Assembly (NCBI GenBank): GCA_016934535.1
Contig: JAFGSQ010000056.1
Coordinates: 43,602-107,601 of the forward strand
Reading direction: 5' to 3'
From: a candidate division WOR-3 bacterium
GTDB lineage: Bacteria > SDB-A
Length of the DNA: 64,000 nt
This document shows positions 25,169-34,021 of this stretch, piece after piece. The notes beneath the pieces were generated by a model, which did no database searches, had not been told where the DNA came from, and saw only the letters and a list, made by a program, of their open reading frames with translations. Both the position numbers and the translations under genes were made by a program. Every line of letters starts with the position of its first letter. Position 1 is the stretch's first letter.

Positions 25169-26095
25169 GTGACTAAAGATGAATTTCAGAAAACGGCCGA
25201 CTCTGTCGGACTTGTCAGCGATAATAAAAAAAATGGTACTTTCGAAATAATCCTCGACAAAATCGAAAGTATGAAAAAATACAATTCCGTGGAATGCCAT
25301 CTGGTTTTGTATCCTTATTCGGACGAAGTCTCGTCCAGGGATTTTGTATTTACTCCGTACGAGGAATACGTCCGCGACATTCTGGTCAAACAAAGATCTG
25401 CTTATGCTGAAATGACAGACAGGTTTGGAAATTTTTTCGGGCTTTTCCTCGGTGTTGTCATCATTGCAATTTTTGCGATATTCAAACCCGAAGATCTCCT
25501 GTCTGTCGAATCGCTGGTGTCGGTCATTGGCTCTTACCTCATAGGGAAAGAAATATGGGATGACATAGAAAACATTCTCATAAATCTCACGAAAAAAATG
25601 ACAGTCAGGATGGTCGAGAATTATTACAGATTTCAGCTCGAAAAGCATTCCACGCTGACGTTATATTCATTGTTCGCCAAAAAAAGAAGGTACGGAAGGG
25701 AGACCATCGTCCCGGAAAAGATAGATTTTATCCAACACAGCAATTCCCAGACCCTGAGGCTTTATTTTTCAAAAAAAGAGATAAGAAAGATACCCGGTTC
25801 TTCAGCCCTGATGGTAACTTTGTCCGTCACTCCCGACAAAATTACCGAATTTCTCGAAAAAGGCTGGCTTTTCGGAGTAAAACTGAGCCTGAACAAGAGT
25901 TTTATTTGTTTCAAGAAAAGTGTCGAACTTTTTCAATCCCTCGACGGCCAGAAGAAGGGATGCCTCGACGAGGCAGGCAATTGGCACGAGGGATCGGTTT
26001 TTAAAAGGAAAACTTTTACTTTTTGGAAGATCAAGGCTTTTTTGTCAAAAAAACTGACCGATGATTTCTCTCTTGTTTATTCGAAGAGTGAATAG
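25169..26095 (+). CDS. Membrane protein of unknown function
   Basis: The 308-residue product begins with a GTG directly downstream of a -10 box. I do not recognise the family. The N-terminal 90 residues are soluble and charged. Two hydrophobic helices lie near 92-108 and 113-128 (GLFLGVVIIAIFAIF, then SLVSVIGSYLIG). The C-terminal 170 residues are basic, with alternating strands and the segments LRLYFSKKEIRK and ALMVTLSVTPDKI. The gene is monocistronic and converges on the receiver/PEP-binding gene with an 18-bp gap. The opposite-strand frame over this region (24836-25648) has no promoter and would run through the terminator, so the plus strand is preferred. Confidence 0.65.
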   Translation: MTKDEFQKTADSVGLVSDNKKNGTFEIILDKIESMKKYNSVECHLVLYPYSDEVSSRDFVFTPYEEYVRDILVKQRSAYAEMTDRFGNFFGLFLGVVIIAIFAIFKPEDLLSVESLVSVIGSYLIGKEIWDDIENILINLTKKMTVRMVENYYRFQLEKHSTLTLYSLFAKKRRYGRETIVPEKIDFIQHSNSQTLRLYFSKKEIRKIPGSSALMVTLSVTPDKITEFLEKGWLFGVKLSLNKSFICFKKSVELFQSLDGQKKGCLDEAGNWHEGSVFKRKTFTFWKIKAFLSKKLTDDFSLVYSKSE

Positions 26096-26096
26096 A

Positions 26097-26139
26097 CGGT
26101 TTTTTGATTTATATCAGTAATTATTACCTGAAAAAACCG
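26097..26139. terminator. Possible bidirectional terminator hairpin between convergent genes
   Basis: A 9-bp inverted repeat, CGGTTTTTT at 26097-26105 and AAAAAACCG at 26131-26139, flanks a 25-nt loop containing the stop of the minus-strand gene. The T/A runs lie within the stem, so either strand gives a U-rich arm. The large loop makes it weak. Confidence 0.35.
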
Positions 26140-29077
26140 CTCCGGATCCGTTTCTGCCGTCCATGAGGACGGTCAATCCTTCGGGGAATTCCACGTGGGC
26201 GCAATATTCTTTTGCACAGGTAATATTCTTCTTTTTGATGATATCCCAGTTTATGAAATCTTTTTCGCTGTTGTAAGGAACTGTCAGATAACCTATGTTG
26301 AGAGTGGTAATGTTGTGAAAAAAATGAGAACCCAGCGAAGGATCTATCTGAAAATCCTTTGTTCCGTATTCGACTATCGTTCTGGCGCCTGAAATCTGGT
26401 TCCATTTGACAGGTATCCCCAGGAACCTGTCGCTCGTCCCCCATCTTCCAGGGCCTATCAGGAGATAAGGCTTTTTCGCGTCTTTTAGCTTCTGATTGAA
26501 GTGTTCTACTTCTTCGGCGATTTTGAGCGTTTCCATCTTTTTGAACTTTTCGGGAAAAACGAAAACTACGTCTTTTATTCCTTCCACTTTGCCGTTTCCC
26601 AGGGTTTGTGTTGTCGATATGAAAACGTTTTTACCTTCGAGCTCCGAGGAGTCAATTTCGTAATTGTCGAAATTTCTTATGAAAGGCTTGAGCTGGAGAA
26701 TGTAAAAAACGGGTTTTTTACCGAGTTCGACCGCGAATTCAATTTCAACGGGTGTTCCGAGAGCGGTTTTAAAGACTGCGAGAAGTTTTTGAAGAACGTC
26801 AGAAAGTGGAAAAGATTCGTATTTCAATATGTTTGCAAAATTTATTATTCTCGGTCCATCGGTTCCCAGGTATCCGGAAAACCTGTTGTTCTGCCAGTCC
26901 CAGACTGAAGCAACATCTTTCAGAGCGCCGTCTTTTTCAGCGTCTTCGAGGGAGGATTTTACAAGGGTGATGTCTTCGCCGAGAGAAAGATCGAAATCGC
27001 TTTTTCCCATATCGAGCGCCCAGAAATAGGTCTGTGAATTTTTAAGCTGGTCGTCAGATGAATAAAAGTCGATTTTTGGGTGCTTGGGGCAGAACCTGAA
27101 AGCCCTGTCGCCGTCTACGACGTATGTTCCAAGGCCAAGAGCAACGACCGCGATGCCGTCTTCCGGTTTTATATAGGAAACAGGATAGTAATTGTATGAC
27201 TGGGCGACTCCGGAAAATGACGGATAAAACCTTCCGTTAACCGAATTTCCGACCAGTTTCTGTATGACAACAGCCATTTTTTCTTCTTCTATGTTGTAGC
27301 CGATGGATTCGAAATAGGTCTTGGCGACCTTGGAATAAACCGAAGAGTAAACAAGTTTTACAGCGTCCGTGAACTGCTTGTATCTGATCTCGAAATTGTA
27401 ATTGGAGTTTGGTATTATGTATGTCTCGTAAATGCCTGAAAAGGGGTGGGATATCGAGTCTTCGAAAACCGCTGTAGATCTGACTGCGAGAGGATGGTTG
27501 ATTTTCTGAAGAAGTATCCTGAATTTTTTTTCGAGATCCTCAGGAAGCGAAGAAGAAAGAAATTTTTGTTTGATTTTTTCATGGTCGTCCTCTTCAATGG
27601 CAAATTCCAGAAGGTCGTTTTTTTCGATGAACTGGTCGAATGAATCCGTACCGACCAGGTATGTTTTCGGTATTCTGATGCTTGCACCCTGCACTGAGTT
27701 TTCAAGAGCGCTGTTTTGAAGAAGTGAACTGATAAAAGCGATTCCCCTTCCTTTGCCTCCGAGTGCTCCCGCCGAAAGCCTCACAATGCTGTCTCCTTCG
27801 GTGAGGTATTTGTCGTCGAAATTGATTATTTTTCCCTTCGATTTTTTGTATTCTACAAGCTTTGTCATATTGGACAAATGGAACTTGATTTCTCTGGGGC
27901 TTTCAAAATCGACTGTTTTCATCCTGCGCAAGCTTTCGGCAATTTTAAATTCGCCTCTGGCAGCGAACCATGTCGAAAAATCATTTCTTTCGAAATGGTA
28001 AAAAATGGAATCTTCGGGTATTTTTTCTATTTTTTTCTCGAAATCGTCCAAATTGAGAGCTTCGTCGAGAATATCACCCGTATCATTCTTGAACAAAAAA
28101 GGGCCGAAACCGAGTTCATTTTTGATGAAATCTCTGACCTGGGTTGAGAGCCGGTCAGAATTTTTGTCAATAAAAGAAACTTTCAAATCTTTCGCTTTTT
28201 CTGCCGTCGAGGGTTCCGAAGATTGAAGAAGAGCTATGAGGTCGGGAGAAGTTTTCCTGAATTCTTCGATCAAGGAAATGCCTGCCGATTCGTCCAGAAA
28301 ACCTTCTTTGGGAAAACGGCGGTCCGTAATAAGGCACATCAGGTAATTTTTGAAATTGGTAAAAATTGTCCGGGCTTCCTCGAAATTCATGGCGAGGAGG
28401 ACCTTGGGCCGGGTCTTGTATCTTGTTATCTTTCTCGTTTCGTCGAATTTCTCTTCGGTTATCAGAGTGTGTGTCTGTTTTATTATTTCACGGTACAGAA
28501 GCGGAAGATATTTTGAATAATAGACCGGCGAGTCTTCGACAAGAAGGATTATCCTGACAGAAGCGAGAGAGGTGTCGTTTAAAGCGTTTTTATAATCTTC
28601 GACATATTTGCTCATCGCCAGGAATATTTTCGCGTCGCCGTTCCAGATGAAAATCTTGTCTATGGCGCTTGGTCTGTCTTTCCACTGTTCGACGATCTTT
28701 ATGTCGGAATTGTCGTTTAACAGAAGAAACACCGGCAAATCGGGATCTAATTCCCTTATTGAAAGACTGGTTTCGTAAGGTTGAAAGTCGTCTATTCTCA
28801 TTGTCAGTATTACAAGATCGATTTTTTTTTCTTTTATCGCCTGAACAGCTTTTTCCTTGGAATAGACAGAAGTTATTCTCGGCGCGTCCGCCAGGCTGAT
28901 TTTGAAATACTCTTCGAACAGCATGTCACTGAGAAGTCCTTCTTCTTCAAGAATATAAGAATCGTACAACGTCGCGACGAGTAGAATTTCTCTTATCTTG
29001 AAAGGAGAAAGTCCACGGTTTATGTCGGAGCTTATCCTGAGATTTTCCTCGTATTGAGTGAGTTCAAAGTCTGACAT
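26114..29077 (-). CDS. Receiver-like / PEP-pyruvate-binding (PPDK_N) fusion protein, unknown function
   Basis: The product is 987 residues. Residues 30-165 look like a degenerate receiver domain. Residues 173-335 look like a second one: LLVEDSPVYY near 180, a possible phospho-acceptor Asp in LITDRRF near 249, and ALLQSSE. An ATP-grasp PEP/pyruvate-binding domain follows (GALGGKGRG near 440, LAVRSTAVFED near 532, EIEFAVELGKKPVFYILQLKP near 780). A C-terminal module contains LIGPGRWGTSD near 877 and GSHFFHNI. It lacks the swivelling phospho-His domain and the PEP-utilising barrel, so it is not a PEP synthase or PPDK. Its start overlaps the end of its partner gene (29064-31412) by 14 bp, and the pair shares both modules. 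Confidence 0.75.
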   Translation of the reverse strand: MSDFELTQYEENLRISSDINRGLSPFKIREILLVATLYDSYILEEEGLLSDMLFEEYFKISLADAPRITSVYSKEKAVQAIKEKKIDLVILTMRIDDFQPYETSLSIRELDPDLPVFLLLNDNSDIKIVEQWKDRPSAIDKIFIWNGDAKIFLAMSKYVEDYKNALNDTSLASVRIILLVEDSPVYYSKYLPLLYREIIKQTHTLITEEKFDETRKITRYKTRPKVLLAMNFEEARTIFTNFKNYLMCLITDRRFPKEGFLDESAGISLIEEFRKTSPDLIALLQSSEPSTAEKAKDLKVSFIDKNSDRLSTQVRDFIKNELGFGPFLFKNDTGDILDEALNLDDFEKKIEKIPEDSIFYHFERNDFSTWFAARGEFKIAESLRRMKTVDFESPREIKFHLSNMTKLVEYKKSKGKIINFDDKYLTEGDSIVRLSAGALGGKGRGIAFISSLLQNSALENSVQGASIRIPKTYLVGTDSFDQFIEKNDLLEFAIEEDDHEKIKQKFLSSSLPEDLEKKFRILLQKINHPLAVRSTAVFEDSISHPFSGIYETYIIPNSNYNFEIRYKQFTDAVKLVYSSVYSKVAKTYFESIGYNIEEEKMAVVIQKLVGNSVNGRFYPSFSGVAQSYNYYPVSYIKPEDGIAVVALGLGTYVVDGDRAFRFCPKHPKIDFYSSDDQLKNSQTYFWALDMGKSDFDLSLGEDITLVKSSLEDAEKDGALKDVASVWDWQNNRFSGYLGTDGPRIINFANILKYESFPLSDVLQKLLAVFKTALGTPVEIEFAVELGKKPVFYILQLKPFIRNFDNYEIDSSELEGKNVFISTTQTLGNGKVEGIKDVVFVFPEKFKKMETLKIAEEVEHFNQKLKDAKKPYLLIGPGRWGTSDRFLGIPVKWNQISGARTIVEYGTKDFQIDPSLGSHFFHNITTLNIGYLTVPYNSEKDFINWDIIKKKNITCAKEYCAHVEFPEGLTVLMDGRNGSGAVFSGNNY

Positions 29078-31412
29078 CGGTATCGATTCCGTTTAGTTTT
29101 AAAAAACCAATTGCGTAAGAAGAATCGCCATCCATGACTATTTCGCCTGAATAACCTTTGGCCTGTTCTTCAATGTCAATAACCCTTATCACGCTTTCGA
29201 AGAGCTCTTTTTTTCCAGGAGAGAGATTGACGAGTGAAGAAAGACTGTTTTTTGATAAAGTGAAAAAATCATTGTTGAAAACAGAGTTCTCGTCGTCCGG
29301 GTAAAGTGGGAGGTATTTTATCTGTGATTCGACCAGATCCTGGAAAAAATGGGTTCCGAAAGACAGCTCCGGCATGTATCCTTTTTTCTGTTTTGCTATT
29401 TCGATGAGCATGGCGGTGTTGTTTATGTCGCTGTACGTCACTCTGACGCCGAGTTTGATATCACCCCTGCTTCCCCATCTTCCGGGTCCGGCCAAAATAA
29501 ATTTCTTTTTGGGTAGTTCCGAGTTGAGCTGTGAAACTATTTTTCCCACAGTGATCAGATCGTTGAGCTCTTCCATGGAGTCGTATGCGAAAGGGTCTAT
29601 GAAAACTATGTACCGGATGTCTTTTACGAGTGCGTTGGTGACATATTTTTTAGCCGTGAAAAGAATTTTGTCCCGAGGTATGTCGCGCGGCATTGATACC
29701 GAAATTATCTCTTTTGAATGACTCTGAGGTCTGCACTGGAGCAGGTAAAACTTCTCGGTTGCGGCGTTGAATGCAAATTCGATGTCAACAGGATAACCGA
29801 GAGCTCTCTTGAGAACATCGAGTATCGTTTTAATATAGTTTATGAACCTGCCTTTTTTTATCAAATTCGCAAAGGTGATTACAGGTTCGCCTTTTGAGAG
29901 ATCGACGAGGCTTCCGACAGACTGGTGAAGCTGTCCGTCTGAAAACAACGAAACTATGTCGGGCAATCCCGGCAGATTTGTTCCTGCGTCTTCAATGAGT
30001 TTTTCGAGTGATATGGATTCGAATTTTCTGGTCTCGAGGTTAATGACGTCAATGTATTTTTGTGAATAATGGAAGGATTCTTCGGGAGTGGAGTTGACTT
30101 TCAAGCCCGGTTGGCCTGGACACAAAAGAAGGGGATAGTCGTCACCAAGCCTGTCGACGGCTCTGGTTCCGAGTCCCGCGACGAGCCTTATTATTCCGTC
30201 GTCCTTTTTTATCCTCGGCGACCATCTGAACTCGTTGTCTGTGAAGGCTACACCGGCGAAAGCCGGAAGATAGTACTTGCCGATTTTTGTGCCGACGACT
30301 TCCTGAATCATCAAAGCCATTTCTTCGTTGAAATCCAGCAGGCCGTTCTCTCTCCTGTATTCTATGACGTCCGGGCTGAATACGCTGGAGTAAACTTCCT
30401 CTATTGCATCTATGAGAGCTTCCAGCCTCTCTTTCTTTGTCCCCTGGTTGGAAACGAAAAGGCTTTTGTATTTTCCTGCGAATGCAGCTTCGGGGCTGTC
30501 TTCGAGAAGACTCGACGAGCGGACTATAATTGGGGAATCTCCGAAATCGTCAAGAGCAACGCTGAACATCGAAATGAATTCGAGTGGCATTATCGAGTTT
30601 TTAAAAATCTGTTCGATGTAGGGATACTCTTTCCTGATCTCAAGCGGGTCGTGGTACTTTATCCTCTGGAATTCTTCAAGAGCGTTGGAATGAAGAAATT
30701 CAAAAATGCCGTCTGAAGTTATGAACCATGTCTTGGGAGTCTGGATTTCACCGAGCACGCTGAATTCTTCGGACTTGCTTTTGAGTATCTGTTTCGCCCT
30801 TATCATTCCCGCGGCTTTTCCTCCCAGTTTGCCGTTGCCTTTCGACGGGCCAATGGTTTTGTTGAGGATGTCAATGAAGTCATCGATTGTAATGTGGTCC
30901 TTAAGAGTGTTTATGTAAGACAGATTGTTGCTCAAAAATCTTCTTATCAGAGCCACCCTCACTCCCAGTCTGTCTTCCTGAGTCAGAGCGTCTTTCAGGT
31001 GAGGCTGTTTGGAAAAAGTGTACAAGGCGTTGTGAATCTCATCGAAAGCGACGTCTCTTTTCTCAGCTGATTTCATAAGGAAATTCAGGTTCTCATTTTT
31101 TATCCACATCCTTATCACATTTGTAATTTCTTCATCTCCGATTTCATCTTCGGCAATTTTAAAGACTTCTCCTATCATTTTTTCCAGAGTTTGTGTGTTT
31201 ATTCGCGGATGGGGTTGATTGTCGTCCAGGCTTTCCTCGAAATCGAACATAGTCACGGATTTGTCTATGTTAAGGACTATGTTTTCAATTTTCGTAATGT
31301 CTTTTTTAAACAGGTAGTTCATCATTCTTCTGCCGAGCCTCTTGTACAGCACAGGATTCGCCTCTTCGAGAAGATCTATTATTATTCTCCACTCAGGTTT
31401 ATTTGAGGACAT
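29064..31412 (-). CDS. PEP-pyruvate-binding (PPDK_N) domain protein, partner of the receiver-like fusion
   Basis: The product is 782 residues. About 190 N-terminal residues are helical and unassigned. The ATP-grasp PEP/pyruvate-binding domain spans about 190-565: GKLGGKAAGMIRA near 197, SPIIVRSSSLLEDSPEA near 300, and a closing DIEFAFNAATEKFYLLQCRP. A C-terminal module (about 590-760) has LAGPGRWGSRGD near 644 and SFGTHFFQDL, shared with the downstream partner. As in the partner, the phospho-His and barrel domains of PEP synthase are absent. GGAG precedes the ATG. It starts 18 bp beyond the gdh terminator, so it needs its own start site or read-through. Nucleotide-dependent activity is likely; substrate unknown. 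Confidence 0.78.
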   Translation of the reverse strand: MSSNKPEWRIIIDLLEEANPVLYKRLGRRMMNYLFKKDITKIENIVLNIDKSVTMFDFEESLDDNQPHPRINTQTLEKMIGEVFKIAEDEIGDEEITNVIRMWIKNENLNFLMKSAEKRDVAFDEIHNALYTFSKQPHLKDALTQEDRLGVRVALIRRFLSNNLSYINTLKDHITIDDFIDILNKTIGPSKGNGKLGGKAAGMIRAKQILKSKSEEFSVLGEIQTPKTWFITSDGIFEFLHSNALEEFQRIKYHDPLEIRKEYPYIEQIFKNSIMPLEFISMFSVALDDFGDSPIIVRSSSLLEDSPEAAFAGKYKSLFVSNQGTKKERLEALIDAIEEVYSSVFSPDVIEYRRENGLLDFNEEMALMIQEVVGTKIGKYYLPAFAGVAFTDNEFRWSPRIKKDDGIIRLVAGLGTRAVDRLGDDYPLLLCPGQPGLKVNSTPEESFHYSQKYIDVINLETRKFESISLEKLIEDAGTNLPGLPDIVSLFSDGQLHQSVGSLVDLSKGEPVITFANLIKKGRFINYIKTILDVLKRALGYPVDIEFAFNAATEKFYLLQCRPQSHSKEIISVSMPRDIPRDKILFTAKKYVTNALVKDIRYIVFIDPFAYDSMEELNDLITVGKIVSQLNSELPKKKFILAGPGRWGSRGDIKLGVRVTYSDINNTAMLIEIAKQKKGYMPELSFGTHFFQDLVESQIKYLPLYPDDENSVFNNDFFTLSKNSLSSLVNLSPGKKELFESVIRVIDIEEQAKGYSGEIVMDGDSSYAIGFLKLNGIDTDVRL

Positions 31413-31430
31413 TGTTCACTCCGTGTTGAG

Positions 31431-31459
31431 AAAAAACAGGGGCGGAAAATATCCGCCCC
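31431..31459 (-). terminator. Intrinsic terminator of the glutamate dehydrogenase gene
   Basis: Read on the minus strand: an 8-bp stem GGGGCGGA/TCCGCCCC (31459-31452 with 31446-31439), 5-nt loop, then TGTTTTTT. It lies between gdh and the PEP/pyruvate-binding gene. Confidence 0.85.
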
Positions 31460-31469
31460 AAAAATTGGA

Positions 31470-32756
31470 TCAGACCCAGCCTCTCACCCTGCATGATTCG
31501 GCGACTCTTTGGACAGAAATCATGTAGGCGGCGTCTCTCATGTATAAATTCTGTTTTTTGGCAAGGTCGGCTACGGCGCGGTATGCCGCTGTCATTTTCG
31601 TGTCCAGGTTTTTGAGAACTTCTTCTTTAGTCCAGAAATAGTTCATGTTGCATTGAACCTGCTCGAAGTAACTGCAGGTCACTCCGCCTGCATTGGCCAG
31701 AAAATCAGGCACGATGTATATGTTTTTTTCTTTCATATATTTGTCTGCTTCAGGAGTAGTGGGTCCGTTGGCTCCTTCCGCAATGAGTTTGACTGAAGGT
31801 TTGATCTTTGCGACATTGTCACCGGTTATCTGGTTTTCGAGGGCCGCAGGGACAAGTATTTCAGCTTCCTGTTCGAGCCATGCCTCTCCGGGAAGGACTT
31901 CATAGCCGAGAGATTTGGCTTTTTCCTTGTTAATCCCTCCGAATCTGTCCGTAATGTCACGCAGTTCATCTATGTCGAATCCCTTTGTTTTCTTGAATGA
32001 ATAAGAGGTCTGATCTTCCTGATCCCAGCAGGAGACACAAACAGGCGTTCCTCCGTATTCGACGTACAGACGGATTGCGTACTGGCTGACGTTGCCGAAT
32101 CCCTGGAATGAAGCTCTCGTTTTTTTTATGTCGAGACCGAGATCCTTGAGGGCTTCCCTGACAGTGTACATAACGCCGTATCCGGTGGCTTCCGTTCTGC
32201 CGAGAGAGCCTCCTACGCCGACAGGTTTGCCGGTTATCATGCCTGGATATTTTCCGGAATGAATTCTCTCGTATTCGTCGAGCATCCATATCATGTGCTG
32301 ACCGGAGGTCATCACGTCAGGAGCCGGCACATCCTGCAGAGGACCTATTTCGTATGATATCTGCCTGACCCATCCTCTGCAAATACCTTCCTGTTCTCTT
32401 TCTGAAAGATGATGCGGGTCACAAATAACTCCCCCTTTTCCCCCTCCGAGAGGAATGTCCACAACCGAACACTTCCATGTCATCCACATCGCCAGAGCTC
32501 TCACAGTGTCGAGCGTTTCAAGCGGGTGAAACCTGATTCCGCCTTTACAAGGTCCTCTCGAATCGTTGTGCTGGACTCTGAACCCTCTGAAAACCTTGAC
32601 CGAACCGTCGTCCATCCTTACCGGGATGCTGAATGAATATTCTCTCAGGGGAGTGCGCAGCAAGTCCCTTGTGGCTTGATCTAAACCGAGTTTTTCGGCC
32701 GTGTTGTCGAATTGCTGCTGAGCCATTTTGTACGCGTTGAAAGACTTTTCAGACAC
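31470..32756 (-). CDS. gdhA: Glutamate dehydrogenase (Glu/Leu/Phe/Val family)
   Basis: The 428-residue hexameric-type enzyme interconverts glutamate and 2-oxoglutarate plus ammonia. Motifs present: RVQHNDSRGPCKGGIRFHP (substrate site Lys), PLGGGKGGV with the catalytic Lys, PAPDVMT, Rossmann FQGFGNVSQYA, and AEGANGPTTPEAD. Coenzyme specificity is not clear. The GTG at 32756 is preferred because AGGAGG lies 5 bp upstream; a GTG at 32762 overlaps that site. It is monocistronic, with its own promoter and terminator. It is a plausible ammonia sink or source beside two histidine ammonia-lyases in the window. Confidence 0.95.
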   Translation of the reverse strand: MSEKSFNAYKMAQQQFDNTAEKLGLDQATRDLLRTPLREYSFSIPVRMDDGSVKVFRGFRVQHNDSRGPCKGGIRFHPLETLDTVRALAMWMTWKCSVVDIPLGGGKGGVICDPHHLSEREQEGICRGWVRQISYEIGPLQDVPAPDVMTSGQHMIWMLDEYERIHSGKYPGMITGKPVGVGGSLGRTEATGYGVMYTVREALKDLGLDIKKTRASFQGFGNVSQYAIRLYVEYGGTPVCVSCWDQEDQTSYSFKKTKGFDIDELRDITDRFGGINKEKAKSLGYEVLPGEAWLEQEAEILVPAALENQITGDNVAKIKPSVKLIAEGANGPTTPEADKYMKEKNIYIVPDFLANAGGVTCSYFEQVQCNMNYFWTKEEVLKNLDTKMTAAYRAVADLAKKQNLYMRDAAYMISVQRVAESCRVRGWV

Positions 32757-32792
32757 AAACACCTCCTAAAAAAGTTAAAAATAAATATGCAG

Positions 32793-32820
32793 ATTATGCA
32801 ATTTTATGATATTTTGTCGA
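32793..32820 (-). promoter_or_regulatory. Promoter of gdhA
   Basis: TCGACA (32820-32815), a 16-bp spacer and CATAAT (32798-32793), each one mismatch from consensus. The leader is about 30 nt with the AGGAGG site. Confidence 0.5.
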
Positions 32821-32919
32821 ATAAGTTAATAGGAATAGAAATTTTTAAAAGATTAAATATTTCCGGAATAGTATTTTAAATTATGTGTGTAACTTACAGT
32901 ATACCGGGAGAAGTGAATA

Positions 32920-33354
32920 ATGAATATTGTATTCAGAAAATATGAAGACAGCGACCACGAAAATCTTGTCAAGCTTTGGGAAAAAAGCGGTTTACCGTAC
33001 AAACTGAGCGGCAGGGACGGAAAAAGCTTGACCCTGAAACAGTCTCTTCTTGAAAATGTCTGTTATTATCTCGCTGAAATCGATGGAAAAGTCGTGGGCA
33101 GTGTTTTCGCGACGCATGACGGCAGGAAAGGATGGGTCAACAGGCTCGCAGTCGATCCGGATTTCGGGGGAAAAGGTATCGCCGGACTGCTCGTGGAAAA
33201 AGCAGAAGAATGGTTCCGAAGTAAAAGCATAAAAGTTTACGCCTGCCTGATAAATGAGGAAAACGAAAGGTCCAAGAGAGTTTTTGAAAAAATGGGTTAC
33301 TCTCTGAAAGACCACATAAAATATTTTGTCAAAAAACCTGCCGGCGATGTCTGA
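32920..33354 (+). CDS. GNAT family N-acetyltransferase
   Basis: The 144-residue single-domain acetyl-CoA-dependent acyltransferase shows the GNAT pattern: N-terminal IVFRKYEDSDHENLVKLWEK, central YYLAEIDGKVVGSV, the acetyl-CoA loop VDPDFGGKGIAGLLVEKAEEW and a C-terminal NERSKRVFEKMGY. Substrate unknown; the form resembles RimI-like small acetyltransferases. GGGAG precedes the ATG. Its stop overlaps the HAD gene by 8 bp, so the two form an operon. Confidence 0.88.
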   Translation: MNIVFRKYEDSDHENLVKLWEKSGLPYKLSGRDGKSLTLKQSLLENVCYYLAEIDGKVVGSVFATHDGRKGWVNRLAVDPDFGGKGIAGLLVEKAEEWFRSKSIKVYACLINEENERSKRVFEKMGYSLKDHIKYFVKKPAGDV

Positions 33355-34021
33355 AATGTTTCGGATTAAAACCCCTTTTCTCGCCGTTTTCGACATGGAC
33401 GGAACGCTTTACAGATCCGATGCTTCGTTTATTCCCGCCGTAAAATCTCTTCTTTCGAACAACGGCTTAGAAGTACCGGCCGACGATTTCCTGTTTTCTT
33501 TCATTGGGGAGCCCGACAGCGTTTTTATTGATTGGCTGGCGAAATTATCTTCAAACGGAAACGCTGACTCTCTTTACAATGAATTTCAAAGAAGCGAATT
33601 GAACATGGTAAGAGAAAGGGGAGAATTGTATGACGGAGTCCTCTCTCTTCTTGACTGGCTCAAAGAAAACGGTTTCACATTGGCCGTTTGTTCAAACGCT
33701 ACAAAAGTTTATATTGATACGGTACTGGAGAAGTTCAGACTAACCGAACTATTTTCGGCAGTGAGAGTCCCTGCGGGTTCTGAAAGCAAAAAAAAGATGC
33801 TGAAAGAAATCAGTGATCAGTTTTCTCCGGAAATAGGTTTTATGGTGGGAGACAGGATTCACGATATGCAGGCGGCTTTTGAAAACGGATTTGCATTTAT
33901 CGGAGCTCTTTACGGTTTCGGAAGGAAAGAGATAGAGACAGCCGAAAATTGTGCTGAAAGCCCGTTTGAGATTAAGCCTATTTTTGAAAAAAGACTTTCA
34001 GATGCAAAACTTCAGATCTGA
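33347..34021 (+). CDS. HAD-superfamily hydrolase (phosphoglycolate-phosphatase-like)
   Basis: The 224-residue HAD phosphatase has motif I FDMDGTLYRSD near residue 18 with the nucleophile Asp, a helical cap, motif II VCSNATK, a motif III Lys in ESKKKMLKEI, and motif IV MVGDRIHDMQAA. The layout is that of Gph/PGMB-type small-molecule phosphatases. The ATG at 33347 is chosen; the ATG at 33356 is possible. It overlaps the GNAT gene upstream and runs 24 bp into the opposite-strand nucleotidyltransferase gene. Confidence 0.88.
   Translation: MSEMFRIKTPFLAVFDMDGTLYRSDASFIPAVKSLLSNNGLEVPADDFLFSFIGEPDSVFIDWLAKLSSNGNADSLYNEFQRSELNMVRERGELYDGVLSLLDWLKENGFTLAVCSNATKVYIDTVLEKFRLTELFSAVRVPAGSESKKKMLKEISDQFSPEIGFMVGDRIHDMQAAFENGFAFIGALYGFGRKEIETAENCAESPFEIKPIFEKRLSDAKLQI

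Noticed and set aside
24836-25648. Minus-strand open frame of 270 codons
   Set aside because: It crosses the strong plus-strand terminator at 25115-25143, overlaps two better supported genes and has no promoter or ribosome site.
30069-30716. Plus-strand open frame of 215 codons inside the PEP/pyruvate-binding gene
   Set aside because: It is antisense to conserved ATP-grasp motifs; its composition is that expected of a shadow frame.
26114-31412. Annotation of either protein as phosphoenolpyruvate synthase or PPDK
   Set aside because: Only the nucleotide/pyruvate-binding domain is present; the phospho-His and PEP-barrel domains are missing.
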